Positions 43,029-51,603 of a stretch of DNA of 64,000 nt are shown here, in pieces. The notes beneath the pieces are model-generated. The model saw only the letters and a program-made list of their open reading frames with translations. It had not been told where the DNA came from and ran no database searches. The stretch comes from Rivularia sp. T60_A2020_040. Its GTDB lineage: Bacteria > Cyanobacteriota > Cyanobacteriia > Cyanobacteriales > Nostocaceae. The position numbers and the translations under genes are program-made. Positions within the stretch are counted from its first letter, which is position 1, and each line of letters opens with the position of its first letter. The stretch covers positions 1 through 64,000 of the forward strand of contig JACYMD010000101.1 of assembly GCA_015272215.1 (NCBI GenBank). Reading direction: 5' to 3'.

Positions 43029-43117
43029 GCCGCGACTTCTAGTAAATACTTTTAACCGTTAAAACATCCTCTTAAGAGGGAACAATCCAAAATCCAAAAT
43101 CTAAAATCCAAAATCGA

Positions 43118-44176
43118 ATGACTAGCTTCTTCCGTGCTGAAGTTGATGCAATGACTGGATATATTCCAGGGGAACAGCCAAAATCGGGTAGTAAGATTAT
43201 CAAGCTTAATAGTAATGAAAATCCTTATCCTCCCTCTCCTAAAGTGAAAGAAGTTTTACAAAACTTTGATTGGGAATGGTTACGACGATATCCTAATGCT
43301 TCTGCTACCGATTTTCGTAATGCTATTAGTGAAGTTTTGAATATTCCTGCTGATTGGATAATTGTTGGTAATGGTAGTGATGAAGTGTTGAATTTAATAA
43401 TTCGCGCTTGTACGAATTCGGATAGAAAAGTCGTTTATCCTATGCCTACCTACATCCTTTATCGTAATTTGGTAGAAATGCAAGCATCCCAAAAAGCAGA
43501 AATTGATTATCCACTAGATTATCAATTACCGATAGAAGAATTAGTAAAAAATGATGGTGCAGTAACAATTATTGCTACTCCTAATAGTCCATCTGGACAT
43601 ATTGTACCAATAAAAGATTTACGGGAATTAGCAACAAGATTATCTGGTATTTTGGTTATTGATGAGGCTTATGTAGATTTTGGTAATGGTGATGCTTTAT
43701 CTCTAGTTAAAGAGTTTAATAATGTAATTTCTATTCGTACTTTATCGAAGGGATATTCACTTGCGGGGATAAGATTAGGTTTCGCAATTGCTAATCCTAA
43801 TTTATTGCAGGGTTTGTATAAAGTTAAGGATAGTCACAATATTGATGCTATTGCTTGTGCTATCGGTGCTGCTGCTATCCGTGACCAAGATTATAAGAAT
43901 TATTGTGTGGAAAAGGTTAAAATATCACGGGATAAGTTATCAATAGATTTGAAAAAATTAGGTTTTAAAGTTTGGGATTCTCATACTAATTGTTTATTAG
44001 TTGAGCCTCCTCAAGGTAATGCGGAGTATTTGTATTTAAGGTTGAAGGAAGAAGGTATTTGGATTAGATATTTTCCAGAGAAAGGGTTGGAAGATAAGTT
44101 AAGGATTACTGTTGGTACGGATGAGGAAAATCAAGTATTAGTTGAGGCTTTGGGTGAGTTGATTAAGGGTAATTAA
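43118..44176 (+). CDS. hisC: Histidinol-phosphate aminotransferase
   Basis: A 352-residue PLP-dependent class II-fold-type-I aminotransferase of histidine synthesis, converting imidazole acetol phosphate to histidinol phosphate. Features: KLNSNENPYPPSP at the N terminus, NGSDEVLNLI, ATPNSPSGHIV, VIDEAYVDFG with the PLP-binding Asp, and the Schiff-base Lys in RTLSKGYSLAGIRLG. Broad-specificity aromatic aminotransferases share these motifs, so other substrates are possible. The start codon comes right after a repeat tract, with no clear ribosome binding site. Confidence 0.93.
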   Translation: MTSFFRAEVDAMTGYIPGEQPKSGSKIIKLNSNENPYPPSPKVKEVLQNFDWEWLRRYPNASATDFRNAISEVLNIPADWIIVGNGSDEVLNLIIRACTNSDRKVVYPMPTYILYRNLVEMQASQKAEIDYPLDYQLPIEELVKNDGAVTIIATPNSPSGHIVPIKDLRELATRLSGILVIDEAYVDFGNGDALSLVKEFNNVISIRTLSKGYSLAGIRLGFAIANPNLLQGLYKVKDSHNIDAIACAIGAAAIRDQDYKNYCVEKVKISRDKLSIDLKKLGFKVWDSHTNCLLVEPPQGNAEYLYLRLKEEGIWIRYFPEKGLEDKLRITVGTDEENQVLVEALGELIKGN

Positions 44177-44248
44177 ATAATTAAATATCTATTTAACGCA
44201 GAGGAGCGCAAAGGTTTACGCGGAGTAACGCGGAGTTTTTAATTTAAT

Positions 44249-46045
44249 TTAATTTAATTTAATCAATTGATAATTCTGCACTTCACCAATAATTTGATGG
44301 GGTTGCGATATTCTTGAAACTTGCTCTTCGGGTATCCAAGCGTAACTAGGAATCGGAAGTTGAGACACTTGATTGAGATTTATTTTTTTTCCATGTTTTG
44401 GAGTGTAAAAATTGATTAGTACTCCAGTTTTACCATCAACATCAACGAAATTAATCGGATAATTTTGCAAAATTTGAGCAATTTGAGGTTGCTGTAAAAA
44501 TGCTTGAAAGTCTGGGTTATAGTTACTTAAAAAACCGAAACTACCAGTTACCGCCAAAGTCAACCAAGCGGAAATCAACCAAGCTGCTATCCAATAACGG
44601 GCTGAAATCAAATTTTTACCAAAGCGACAACGAGCAACCCAAATTAAAGGTAAAGTTAACCAGCCTAATCCTAATACTAAACCAATGATTGCATAATTGC
44701 GGATTTCACCATCGCTATCGCTAATTACAAAAATTACTACACTCCCTAATAAAAGTAAAATAGCCAGTATCGCAAAGATATAGTTTATAGTTTGCAAAAT
44801 ACGAGTTGACGATAAACGTATTGGTGAAAATAAAGATATATTTTGTGTTTCTATTTGTCTTTTTATTTCTTTGATTTCTTTATCCCAAATGTTTCCCAGC
44901 CAATTCAATCCAACCGCAGCAAGTAAAGCAATAAAAGGATATATTGCAAGACTGTAATGAGATAAACGAGTTGAAAAAATACTCAATTCGATAAATAAAA
45001 TCAGCGGAAATACTATTAACAATAATAAATTTTTCTTTGTAGTGCGAGCATCTTGCTCGCTATTTTGATTTCCAGATTGCTCGCTATTTTGACCAAAATA
45101 TTGCCAATTTTTAGAATTATAACTATTAGTTTCTTCCGCAAAGTTAAAATTATATTTAGATAAAAAATCTCTAATTAATAAACCTGTACCTAATAAACAA
45201 TGAAATGACCAAGGAAAAGCTAAAATTGGAATATGCCAAAAATAATAAATCCAGTTATTATTTTCGCGTTCACTTGAACCTTGTTGGATAACAAAATTTA
45301 TTAATTGTGTAAAACTATCATCACCAAATCGTAAAAAACTAAGTCTCAGCCAAATTATAGTCGGCAACAATCCTAAAAACAATCCTAGATATAACATCGG
45401 ATTTGCTAAATGATGATGACGGCGATGCTGTAATATTAAATAAGGCAACAAAGCTATTATTGGAGGAAAAATCATAAAGCTTCTTAATAAAAAACATAAA
45501 CCAAAACTAGAGCCAGCAATCAAACCCCAAATATAACAATGTTTAAAATTTAATTCTGCTTTTAATAAAGAAAAAATTCCTAAAAGGATTAAAAACACCA
45601 GTGGTACATCTGGAGTTCCTAAACGAGAATATTGCAGCCAAAGAAACTCTACACTCAAAATAGCAGCCGCAAGCCAAGCAACTTTTTTATTTAATAATAT
45701 TTTGCCTATTTCATATACCATAAAAACGCTCAAAATACCAGCAATCATATTTGGTAAACGAACGCTAATTTCACTAATACCAAATAAACTGTAAGAAACA
45801 GCAAGTAACCAATAGAAACCCGGTGTTTTATGATGGGGACTTTTCCAAGGATTTATCCAGTCTCCCGAATCATACATTAATCGCGATCGCCAAGCATAAA
45901 GTCCCTCATCATGAGCCATCAAACTATGATTTTCTATACCTGGTAACAATAGTGGAAATATCCAAACTAATAAACTTAAATAAGGACAAACAGTCCAAGT
46001 GAAAAAATTTAGTTTAATCAAAGAGAACTTTAGTTTAGATAACAT
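44249..46045 (-). CDS. Family 39-type glycosyltransferase
   Basis: A 598-residue integral membrane protein with an acidic motif in the first periplasmic loop (LMAHDEGLYAWRSR, residues about 42-55, with Asp45 and Glu46), as in ArnT and protein O-mannosyltransferases (GT-C fold, polyprenyl-phosphate-sugar donor). About 10-12 membrane spans follow. Acceptor unknown; cell-envelope lipid or protein glycosylation is likely. A GCGAGCATCTTGCTCGC-type repeat at 45041-45086 lies in frame in a loop (NSEQSGNQNSEQDARTTKKN), so this loop was probably gained by repeat insertion. Confidence 0.85.
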   Translation of the reverse strand: MLSKLKFSLIKLNFFTWTVCPYLSLLVWIFPLLLPGIENHSLMAHDEGLYAWRSRLMYDSGDWINPWKSPHHKTPGFYWLLAVSYSLFGISEISVRLPNMIAGILSVFMVYEIGKILLNKKVAWLAAAILSVEFLWLQYSRLGTPDVPLVFLILLGIFSLLKAELNFKHCYIWGLIAGSSFGLCFLLRSFMIFPPIIALLPYLILQHRRHHHLANPMLYLGLFLGLLPTIIWLRLSFLRFGDDSFTQLINFVIQQGSSERENNNWIYYFWHIPILAFPWSFHCLLGTGLLIRDFLSKYNFNFAEETNSYNSKNWQYFGQNSEQSGNQNSEQDARTTKKNLLLLIVFPLILFIELSIFSTRLSHYSLAIYPFIALLAAVGLNWLGNIWDKEIKEIKRQIETQNISLFSPIRLSSTRILQTINYIFAILAILLLLGSVVIFVISDSDGEIRNYAIIGLVLGLGWLTLPLIWVARCRFGKNLISARYWIAAWLISAWLTLAVTGSFGFLSNYNPDFQAFLQQPQIAQILQNYPINFVDVDGKTGVLINFYTPKHGKKINLNQVSQLPIPSYAWIPEEQVSRISQPHQIIGEVQNYQLIKLN

Positions 46046-46139
46046 TTGATTAGTAAATATTGCAGATAACGAACTTAATTAAATTAATTGTCAAATCTTT
46101 TTTTAAAATATGTAAAGTGGTACACCAGGGAATTTTATA

Positions 46140-46781
46140 ATGCTTCGACCAAATCAACGCATCAAGTTGGATGACACCGATGATAAGTTATTTTACGGAC
46201 TGCCTCGTTTTGTTACCCATGTAGACGAAGGCTTTATTCAGCAACTTACAGATTTATACCGTCAACGTCTCCAACCCAATACGCGGATTTTTGACATGAT
46301 GAGTAGTTGGGTGTCTCATTTACCAGATGAAATCCAATTTAGTCATGTTGAAGGACACGGAATGAATTCTGAAGAATTAGCACGTAATCCTCAATTTGAC
46401 AATTACTTTATCCAAAATCTTAACGAAAATCCCAAATTACCGCTCAAAGACCAAGAATTTGATGCTGTTCTCAATTGTGTTTCCGTACAATATTTGCAGT
46501 ATCCGGAAGCAATATTTACCGAAATCCACCGCATCCTCAAACCCGGTGGTATAGCAATTATCAGCTTTTCCAACCGAATGTTTTATCAAAAAGCCATTCA
46601 AGCATGGCGCGATAGTAGTGAAAGGGGTAGAGTCGAATTGGTTAAAAGTTATTTTCAATCGATTCCCGGATTTACTCCTCCAGAAGTAATCATAAATCAA
46701 TCTTCAGCACCAAATTTCCTCCAGTGGTTAGGTGCGGGAAGTGGCGACCCGTTTTATGCTGTTATAGCTCATCGAAATTAA
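46140..46781 (+). CDS. SAM-dependent methyltransferase, Methyltransf_11-like
   Basis: A 213-residue protein with the class I methyltransferase pattern: IFDMMSSWVSHLP in place of a Gly-rich motif I, HVEGHGMNSEEL as the acidic post-I loop, QEFDAVLNCVSVQYLQYP as motif IV and ILKPGGIAIISFSNRMF as motif V-VI. The usual GxGxG is missing, as in a subset of these proteins; SAM binding is therefore likely but not certain. The substrate is unknown. It is divergent from the glycosyltransferase gene (94 bases). Confidence 0.8.
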   Translation: MLRPNQRIKLDDTDDKLFYGLPRFVTHVDEGFIQQLTDLYRQRLQPNTRIFDMMSSWVSHLPDEIQFSHVEGHGMNSEELARNPQFDNYFIQNLNENPKLPLKDQEFDAVLNCVSVQYLQYPEAIFTEIHRILKPGGIAIISFSNRMFYQKAIQAWRDSSERGRVELVKSYFQSIPGFTPPEVIINQSSAPNFLQWLGAGSGDPFYAVIAHRN

Positions 46782-47031
46782 CAGTTAATAAATAAAGGTT
46801 AATTGGATTTTGGATTTTGGATTGATTCTAGTGAAGTTGTCAAAATCGAAAATTCTTTGGTTAAGAAGTTTAACTGTTGATTAACATACTCAAACGTGAT
46901 CAAAAAGTAATTTTTGTTTATTCAGGTATGAAGTATAAAGGATGAGTCATAAAGTATCAGTTATAAAGTATAAATTGTTAATCCTTTATACTTTATTCGG
47001 TCAAACTTAAATTACAAATTAGGAGTAAAAG

Positions 47032-47547
47032 ATGAATTTTCCCCGTGTGCATAAAATATTAGCAGCCCTACTTCTTTCGATTGTATTACTGACAACAGCC
47101 TGCGCTCAACAAGCACCAGGACGTTTCGATCAGGTACAGCAGGAAAGTACTCAGCAGAAGAAAGGACAAGCGGTTGCTAAAGATGCAACTCAAGGTAGTG
47201 AATTTAATAAATTCTTCCCACAAGCATCAGACGGTTATCAGCGAGTTTTTACTCAAGAGAAGAAAGGTTTTGCTGAAGCGAAGTTGAAACAAGATGGTAA
47301 AGAAGTGGCAGTAATGGCGATTTCCGACACCATCAGCGTACCTGGAGCAGCAGCGAAATTCTCTAATAGCACCAAACAAATCTCTGGTTATCCAGCAGTA
47401 GAAGTTGGGAATACCCAGACAGCGATTTTAGTTAACGATCGTTATCAAGTAAAAGTATTGTCCCGCAGCCCTTCTTTTACAGCTACCGATAGAGAAGCTT
47501 GGCTGAAGAAATTTAACCTTAGCGGTTTATCTCGATTAAAAGCATAG
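47032..47547 (+). CDS. Predicted lipoprotein
   Basis: A 171-residue precursor with a type II signal peptide: hydrophobic core (ILAALLLSIVLL), then lipobox LTTAC with Cys24. The mature protein is Gln/Lys-rich at first (about 25-60) and then has a compact domain (about 65-170). No family is recognised. AGGAG at 47021-47025 gives a good ribosome binding site, the clearest of the region. The stop codon leads directly into TTGACAG/GTTGATA heptads and a MITE-like element. Confidence 0.8.
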   Translation: MNFPRVHKILAALLLSIVLLTTACAQQAPGRFDQVQQESTQQKKGQAVAKDATQGSEFNKFFPQASDGYQRVFTQEKKGFAEAKLKQDGKEVAVMAISDTISVPGAAAKFSNSTKQISGYPAVEVGNTQTAILVNDRYQVKVLSRSPSFTATDREAWLKKFNLSGLSRLKA

Positions 47548-47602
47548 TTAACAGTTGATAGTTGACAGTTGACAGTTGACAGTTATTAGTTTTTGGTTGT
47601 TT

Positions 47603-47691
47603 AGGGACTTCCAAAAAATAATTTATCCAATTAACGTAGTGCGAGCATCTTGCTCGCACTAAAATGGATCTTTTTTTATTTGGAAGTCCCT
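47603..47691. mobile_element. 89-base MITE-like element with perfect 13-base terminal inverted repeats
   Basis: Left end AGGGACTTCCAAA (47603-47615) and right end TTTGGAAGTCCCT (47679-47691) are perfect inverted repeats, with weaker match to about 26 bases. In the middle lies the palindrome AGTGCGAGCATCTTGCTCGCACT, split here as GTGCGAGCA and TGCTCGCAC around TCT (47639-47659). Part of this internal palindrome also occurs inside the glycosyltransferase gene at about 45041-45060. It encodes no protein. Confidence 0.85.
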
Positions 47692-47780
47692 TCTCCACTG
47701 TCAACTGTCAACTGTACACTGTCAACTGTCCACCATCCATTTTTTCAGCAATAAATTAAGTAATCAAGGAGCCTACTATC

Positions 47781-48671
47781 GTGAGCAAATCGATTTTTGA
47801 ATTGGTTGATGAATTACCAACTAGTGGTTTAACCGTTTCAGTGCTAAATTCACTCGATGCTATTACCCCTGGGCATTGGAAAAATACAGTCGGTTTTGTC
47901 AATACGATTAAAGAAGTCACTGGCGAAACTGACGAAAGCCTCATACAAACCATTGGAGAACGGGCAATTTATCTTTATAATGACCGTTCTCAAGGATATC
48001 AAAAAGGTTTATGGCTGTACCAAACCGTTGACAGAACTGATAAAGCTTTGGGTGCAGCGGCTTTAGCTAATAAAGTAAGTGGAAAAATTCCTTTGTTTGG
48101 AGGTTTAATTAACAGATTTACTCCCAAAGCGGATAAAGCCCAAACTATTGATTTATCTTTGAAATTAATTGCTGAATTACTAGCTTTTTGCAGCATCAAC
48201 GGTATTCCTGGAGATAGCATTGGCGATTTTGTCGCTTCCTTGGGTGAATACAGCGGTGAATCCTATATTCGTATGGTAGGATTAATCTGCCTTGATGGTT
48301 TGATTCCTCTTGGTCCAGATTTTATCCAACAAGCTCAATCTGCACTCAATGGAATGAATCCTAACGAATTAGAAGATAATTCCACATTCAAGCAGATGAA
48401 CGATGCAATTCCTGGTAATAGTTCTGAAGGTAAACTTAACTTTATCGGTTCCAGTTTTGATTCTGTCAAAGGCTGGATGAGTGACACTGTATCTTCCAAT
48501 AATTTAACTCCTCAAAAAGTCACAAGTAAGTTGAGTAGTTTTGTTGATTTTGCTGATGATAAGTTAGATTATCTCGCCGCTTTCCTCGACCTCAGCACCA
48601 ACTATTTTGAGCATACAGGCACACAAACCCTTGCTAAAAGGCTAATTGAACGGGCTGTAGCCGAAATTTAG
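47781..48671 (+). CDS. Cyanobacterial hypothetical protein
   Basis: A 296-residue protein starting at GTG, with AAGGAG (47766-47771) as a ribosome binding site. It is mostly helical, has no signal peptide or clear membrane span, and contains a hydrophobic Gly-rich middle (VSGKIPLFGGLINRF, about 104-118). I recognise no domain; the composition suggests a soluble helical-repeat protein. No neighbour gives a functional clue: alr follows after 225 bases and a lipoprotein gene precedes. Confidence 0.65.
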   Translation: MSKSIFELVDELPTSGLTVSVLNSLDAITPGHWKNTVGFVNTIKEVTGETDESLIQTIGERAIYLYNDRSQGYQKGLWLYQTVDRTDKALGAAALANKVSGKIPLFGGLINRFTPKADKAQTIDLSLKLIAELLAFCSINGIPGDSIGDFVASLGEYSGESYIRMVGLICLDGLIPLGPDFIQQAQSALNGMNPNELEDNSTFKQMNDAIPGNSSEGKLNFIGSSFDSVKGWMSDTVSSNNLTPQKVTSKLSSFVDFADDKLDYLAAFLDLSTNYFEHTGTQTLAKRLIERAVAEI

Positions 48672-48896
48672 TTTCATCAATTTTCAGGTAATTGGTAATA
48701 GTTTTTATTACTGATTACCTACTATTAAAAATTTCTTCTCAACACAAATAAAATTTGGCAAAAATTCTTTGATAAAAGTAAATAAACAAGCATTCCGTAA
48801 GTTACTAAATGTTTAATTTCTACTTCTGAAATGTAGCCAAAAATCGATATGATAATTTGATTCAGCATTTCCTTGGAGGGAATTCAGTTCATCCAA

Positions 48897-50012
48897 ATGA
48901 ATCAGCATCATATCGAAGTCACGGTTTCAGTAGATAATTTCAAAAGTAATATTAAGTATATTCGCGATCGCGTTCAGCCTGCTCAACTGTGTGTAGTCAT
49001 GAAAGCTAATGCTTACGGACATGGTTTGCAGCAATTAGCAGCTACAGCAGTAGTAGCAGGTGCAGACTATATCGGTATTTGTACTAATCCGGAAGCAACA
49101 ATTATTCGTGAGTTGGGTTTGGATGTAAAACTATTGCGTTTACGAATGGGTTTACCTGAAGAATTGCAAGAATCCATCGACTCACTGAACATTGAAGAAC
49201 AAATAGGAACCATTGAAGTCGCAAAATATCTTTCAGAAGCAGGAGTAAAGCGCGGTAAAAAGAATCCCGTACATATCAACATCGATACGGGAATGGGTAG
49301 AAGCGGTTTTTTTTCCAATCAAATAGAGGAGCTCAAAGAAGTTTGTGGATTACCGGGTATTGATATTGTCGGTGTGATGACTCACTTTGCTAGTTCCGAT
49401 GGAAAAGATTTAGACTTTACTCACTATCAGATAGAGCAATTTGAGAAAGCACGTCAAGTCATAAGTAATTACGTAGACAAAAAGGTATTAAGTCACACTC
49501 ACAATAGTGCAGCAACAGTACGTATAAGTAATGAAAGTAACCAGTTAGTAAGAGTCGGAGCAGCCTGTTACGGCGTGCGAACCTCCCAGGATTTTGAAAA
49601 TCCTCCCGAACTCCAACCCGTAATGTCAGTAAAAACTAGGGTGGCACAAGTAAGAAAAGTACCCAAAGGAAAAACCATCGGTTATGGTAGTTTATTTACA
49701 ACTCAACGGGATAGTTTAATTGCATCCTTACCAGTAGGTTTTGGTGAAGGTTATCCCCGTTCGTTATTTAATAAAGGTATTGTGCTAATTAAAGGTCATC
49801 GTTGTCCCGTAGTTGGACGAGTATCGTTAAATATCATCACGGTAGATATTACTGATATTCCAGAACCAGTAGAATGGGGTGATGAAGTAGTATTAGTAGG
49901 AACTCAAGGTAAAGAAGAAATCACCTTTGAGGAACTAGCAGATAAATTTGCTAGTGTACATACCGAAATTAACTTGATGGCAGGTTTTATGAATCGGGTT
50001 AGTTACGTGTAA
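48897..50012 (+). CDS. alr: Alanine racemase, divergent
   Basis: A 371-residue PLP-dependent racemase supplying D-alanine for peptidoglycan. Compared with the Geobacillus enzyme, the Schiff-base Lys (VMKANAYGHG, Lys36), the Arg of TGMGRSGF, the His of MTHFAS, the PLP-pyridine Arg of VRVGAACYG and the catalytic Tyr of IGYGSLF are all present. GYADG has become GFGEG, and the CMDQ block has become VSLNI (Met to Leu, Asp to Asn). Function may be altered in specificity. I use ATG at 48897; GGAGGG lies 17 bases upstream, and a TTG at 48873 would add eight residues. Confidence 0.87.
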   Translation: MNQHHIEVTVSVDNFKSNIKYIRDRVQPAQLCVVMKANAYGHGLQQLAATAVVAGADYIGICTNPEATIIRELGLDVKLLRLRMGLPEELQESIDSLNIEEQIGTIEVAKYLSEAGVKRGKKNPVHINIDTGMGRSGFFSNQIEELKEVCGLPGIDIVGVMTHFASSDGKDLDFTHYQIEQFEKARQVISNYVDKKVLSHTHNSAATVRISNESNQLVRVGAACYGVRTSQDFENPPELQPVMSVKTRVAQVRKVPKGKTIGYGSLFTTQRDSLIASLPVGFGEGYPRSLFNKGIVLIKGHRCPVVGRVSLNIITVDITDIPEPVEWGDEVVLVGTQGKEEITFEELADKFASVHTEINLMAGFMNRVSYV

Positions 50013-50127
50013 AAGTGAGGAGTGAGGAGTTAGTTGACAGTTGACAGTTAATTTCCCCTTGTCTCCTATCTCCCATCCTTTACCTTCATAAATCTTTCTT
50101 TTTAGAAGTTTCGGCAGCTTTTATTAC

Positions 50128-50418
50128 TTATTTACGGCTTTTCCAGTATCCAGGTTTTCGGCTACAGTGCATAACTGCTAAAATAAGAATGTAATCTTGC
50201 TCAATTGTGTAAAGAATTCCATAAGGAAATTTGCGTGTCATACACCGTCGAACATCTTCGTCGATCGCAATGTACCGAGTAGGTGATTCTTTAATCCGGT
50301 AGACTGCATCCTCAATAGCATCAATGAATCCCTGGGCTATATCAACCCGTTGTTCTGTATAATGTTGAACAGCTTGAGCATATTCTGTGAGAGCTTCAGG
50401 GTGAAAGACGTACTTCAT
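50128..50418 (-). CDS. RelE/ParE-family toxin
   Basis: A 96-residue protein with the RelE/ParE toxin fold: FHPEALTEYAQAVQHYTEQ at the N terminus (helix with Glu), AIEDAVYRIKESPTRY, and the C-terminal strands RRCMTRKFPYGILYTIEQD and ILILAVMHCSRKPGYWKSR. The R(K)FPYxI and HxxRxPGYW patterns are typical of this family. The ATG shares one base with the antitoxin stop codon (TAATG). RelE types cut mRNA while ParE types poison gyrase; I cannot decide which. Confidence 0.9.
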   Translation of the reverse strand: MKYVFHPEALTEYAQAVQHYTEQRVDIAQGFIDAIEDAVYRIKESPTRYIAIDEDVRRCMTRKFPYGILYTIEQDYILILAVMHCSRKPGYWKSRK

Positions 50419-50645
50419 TATTCGAGCAACCGTCTCACTTGCATTAAAGCTTCTTCTCCTGGAATAGGTTGAATAGAACCATTACGAACCTCATCTCGTC
50501 TTTTTTTCGCTTCGGTAGTCCAAGCTGTTTGAACGGTTACATCTGTATCAAATTCTAGACTTTCGACCAATTTTTCTGCTAGAAGCGCTCTAGACATACT
50601 AGGGAGAGCTAGAAGTTCTTCTGTTAGTTGCTCAATTGATCTCAT
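50418..50645 (-). CDS. Addiction module antitoxin
   Basis: A 75-residue protein of the addiction-module-component type (TIGR02574-like): ELLALPSMSRALLAEKLVESLE at the N terminus (in parts LPSMSRALLAEKLVESL) followed by a charged helix WTTEAKKRRDEVRNG and IPGEEALMQVRRLL. It is the first gene of the pair and its stop codon overlaps the toxin start. It should neutralise the toxin and probably repress the operon with it. Confidence 0.87.
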   Translation of the reverse strand: MRSIEQLTEELLALPSMSRALLAEKLVESLEFDTDVTVQTAWTTEAKKRRDEVRNGSIQPIPGEEALMQVRRLLE

Positions 50646-50776
50646 AAAACCTCACAAAGTAATAAATAAATTAACAAAAATTCATAAACATTACCTATAT
50701 TTTAGCAAAATAGGCAATTTAAATTTTCTCTCCCCGTTGACAGTTAATTTCCCCTTGTCTCCTTGTCTCCCATCCT

Positions 50777-51538
50777 TTAATTTGGTAACTTCAAATTGGC
50801 GACAATTGCATTTAAATAAGGTTCAAACACCGACAAATTCTCCAAATTTTCAAACTTACCAGTTGTTAAATCGGGAGCAAAGGCAGTATTAATTAAATAA
50901 AGCGCTTTACCATCAAAAGCCAGATAACCTGTATGCTGCTCGTATACTCCACCGTTTTGTTTAAGTCCAGCAAAACCGTAGCGTACTCCTTCAAGTCTAC
51001 CAACCTGTGCTTTTTGTAGTGGATAAGGAGAAAACAATATACCATCCGCAGTTTTGGCAGTTTTTAACTTATCGGTGTAAGCATATTTACGGCTTTTAGC
51101 TAACTCTGTGTAATGATTTGTAACCCATAAATTAAGTGCTGTAGCTACCTGTATTGTATATTTAGGATTTTGATAATTAATATTGGAATTAGGTGGAATA
51201 CCAGCATCAAGTAACATCTTTTGAAAATCAGTTTGGGTTTCCAAGGGTACAATTTTGATTTCTACCGTACCCAAAGGTTTCCCATTTCCAGAGACACATA
51301 GTAAAGAACTATTATTTTGTTTGCAAGGATTAATTTTCCAACCAGGTGGAAGAGCAGCCTCTTCGATGACATTTTCCCAAATATTAGTTGCAGGGGATTT
51401 TGTACTCAGTAAAGTTGGAGATGGTGTTTTGAGCGAACTTGCTTCTGAGTATTTATCCGCAGAAAAATAAGAAATACCAGTTGCAACACCGACAGGAATT
51501 AGTATAAAACCCAGCAATACATGATAGACTCGTATCAT
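50777..51538 (-). CDS. Membrane-anchored or secreted hypothetical protein
   Basis: A 253-residue protein with an N-terminal hydrophobic segment (residues 4-25), a Ser/Thr/Pro-rich linker (about 32-52) and an extracytoplasmic domain. The two Cys residues in INPCKQNNSSLLCVSG could form a disulfide. I recognise no family. It lies 66 bases downstream of the NACHT-pentapeptide gene on the same strand and may be co-transcribed with it; if so, it may have a related role, which is inference only. Confidence 0.6.
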   Translation of the reverse strand: MIRVYHVLLGFILIPVGVATGISYFSADKYSEASSLKTPSPTLLSTKSPATNIWENVIEEAALPPGWKINPCKQNNSSLLCVSGNGKPLGTVEIKIVPLETQTDFQKMLLDAGIPPNSNINYQNPKYTIQVATALNLWVTNHYTELAKSRKYAYTDKLKTAKTADGILFSPYPLQKAQVGRLEGVRYGFAGLKQNGGVYEQHTGYLAFDGKALYLINTAFAPDLTTGKFENLENLSVFEPYLNAIVANLKLPN

Positions 51539-51603
51539 TTTACTTAAAAATCAAAATATAACGTAAAAAATAGGTTAAAGGTTAAAGGCAAGAGGCAACT
51601 AAC

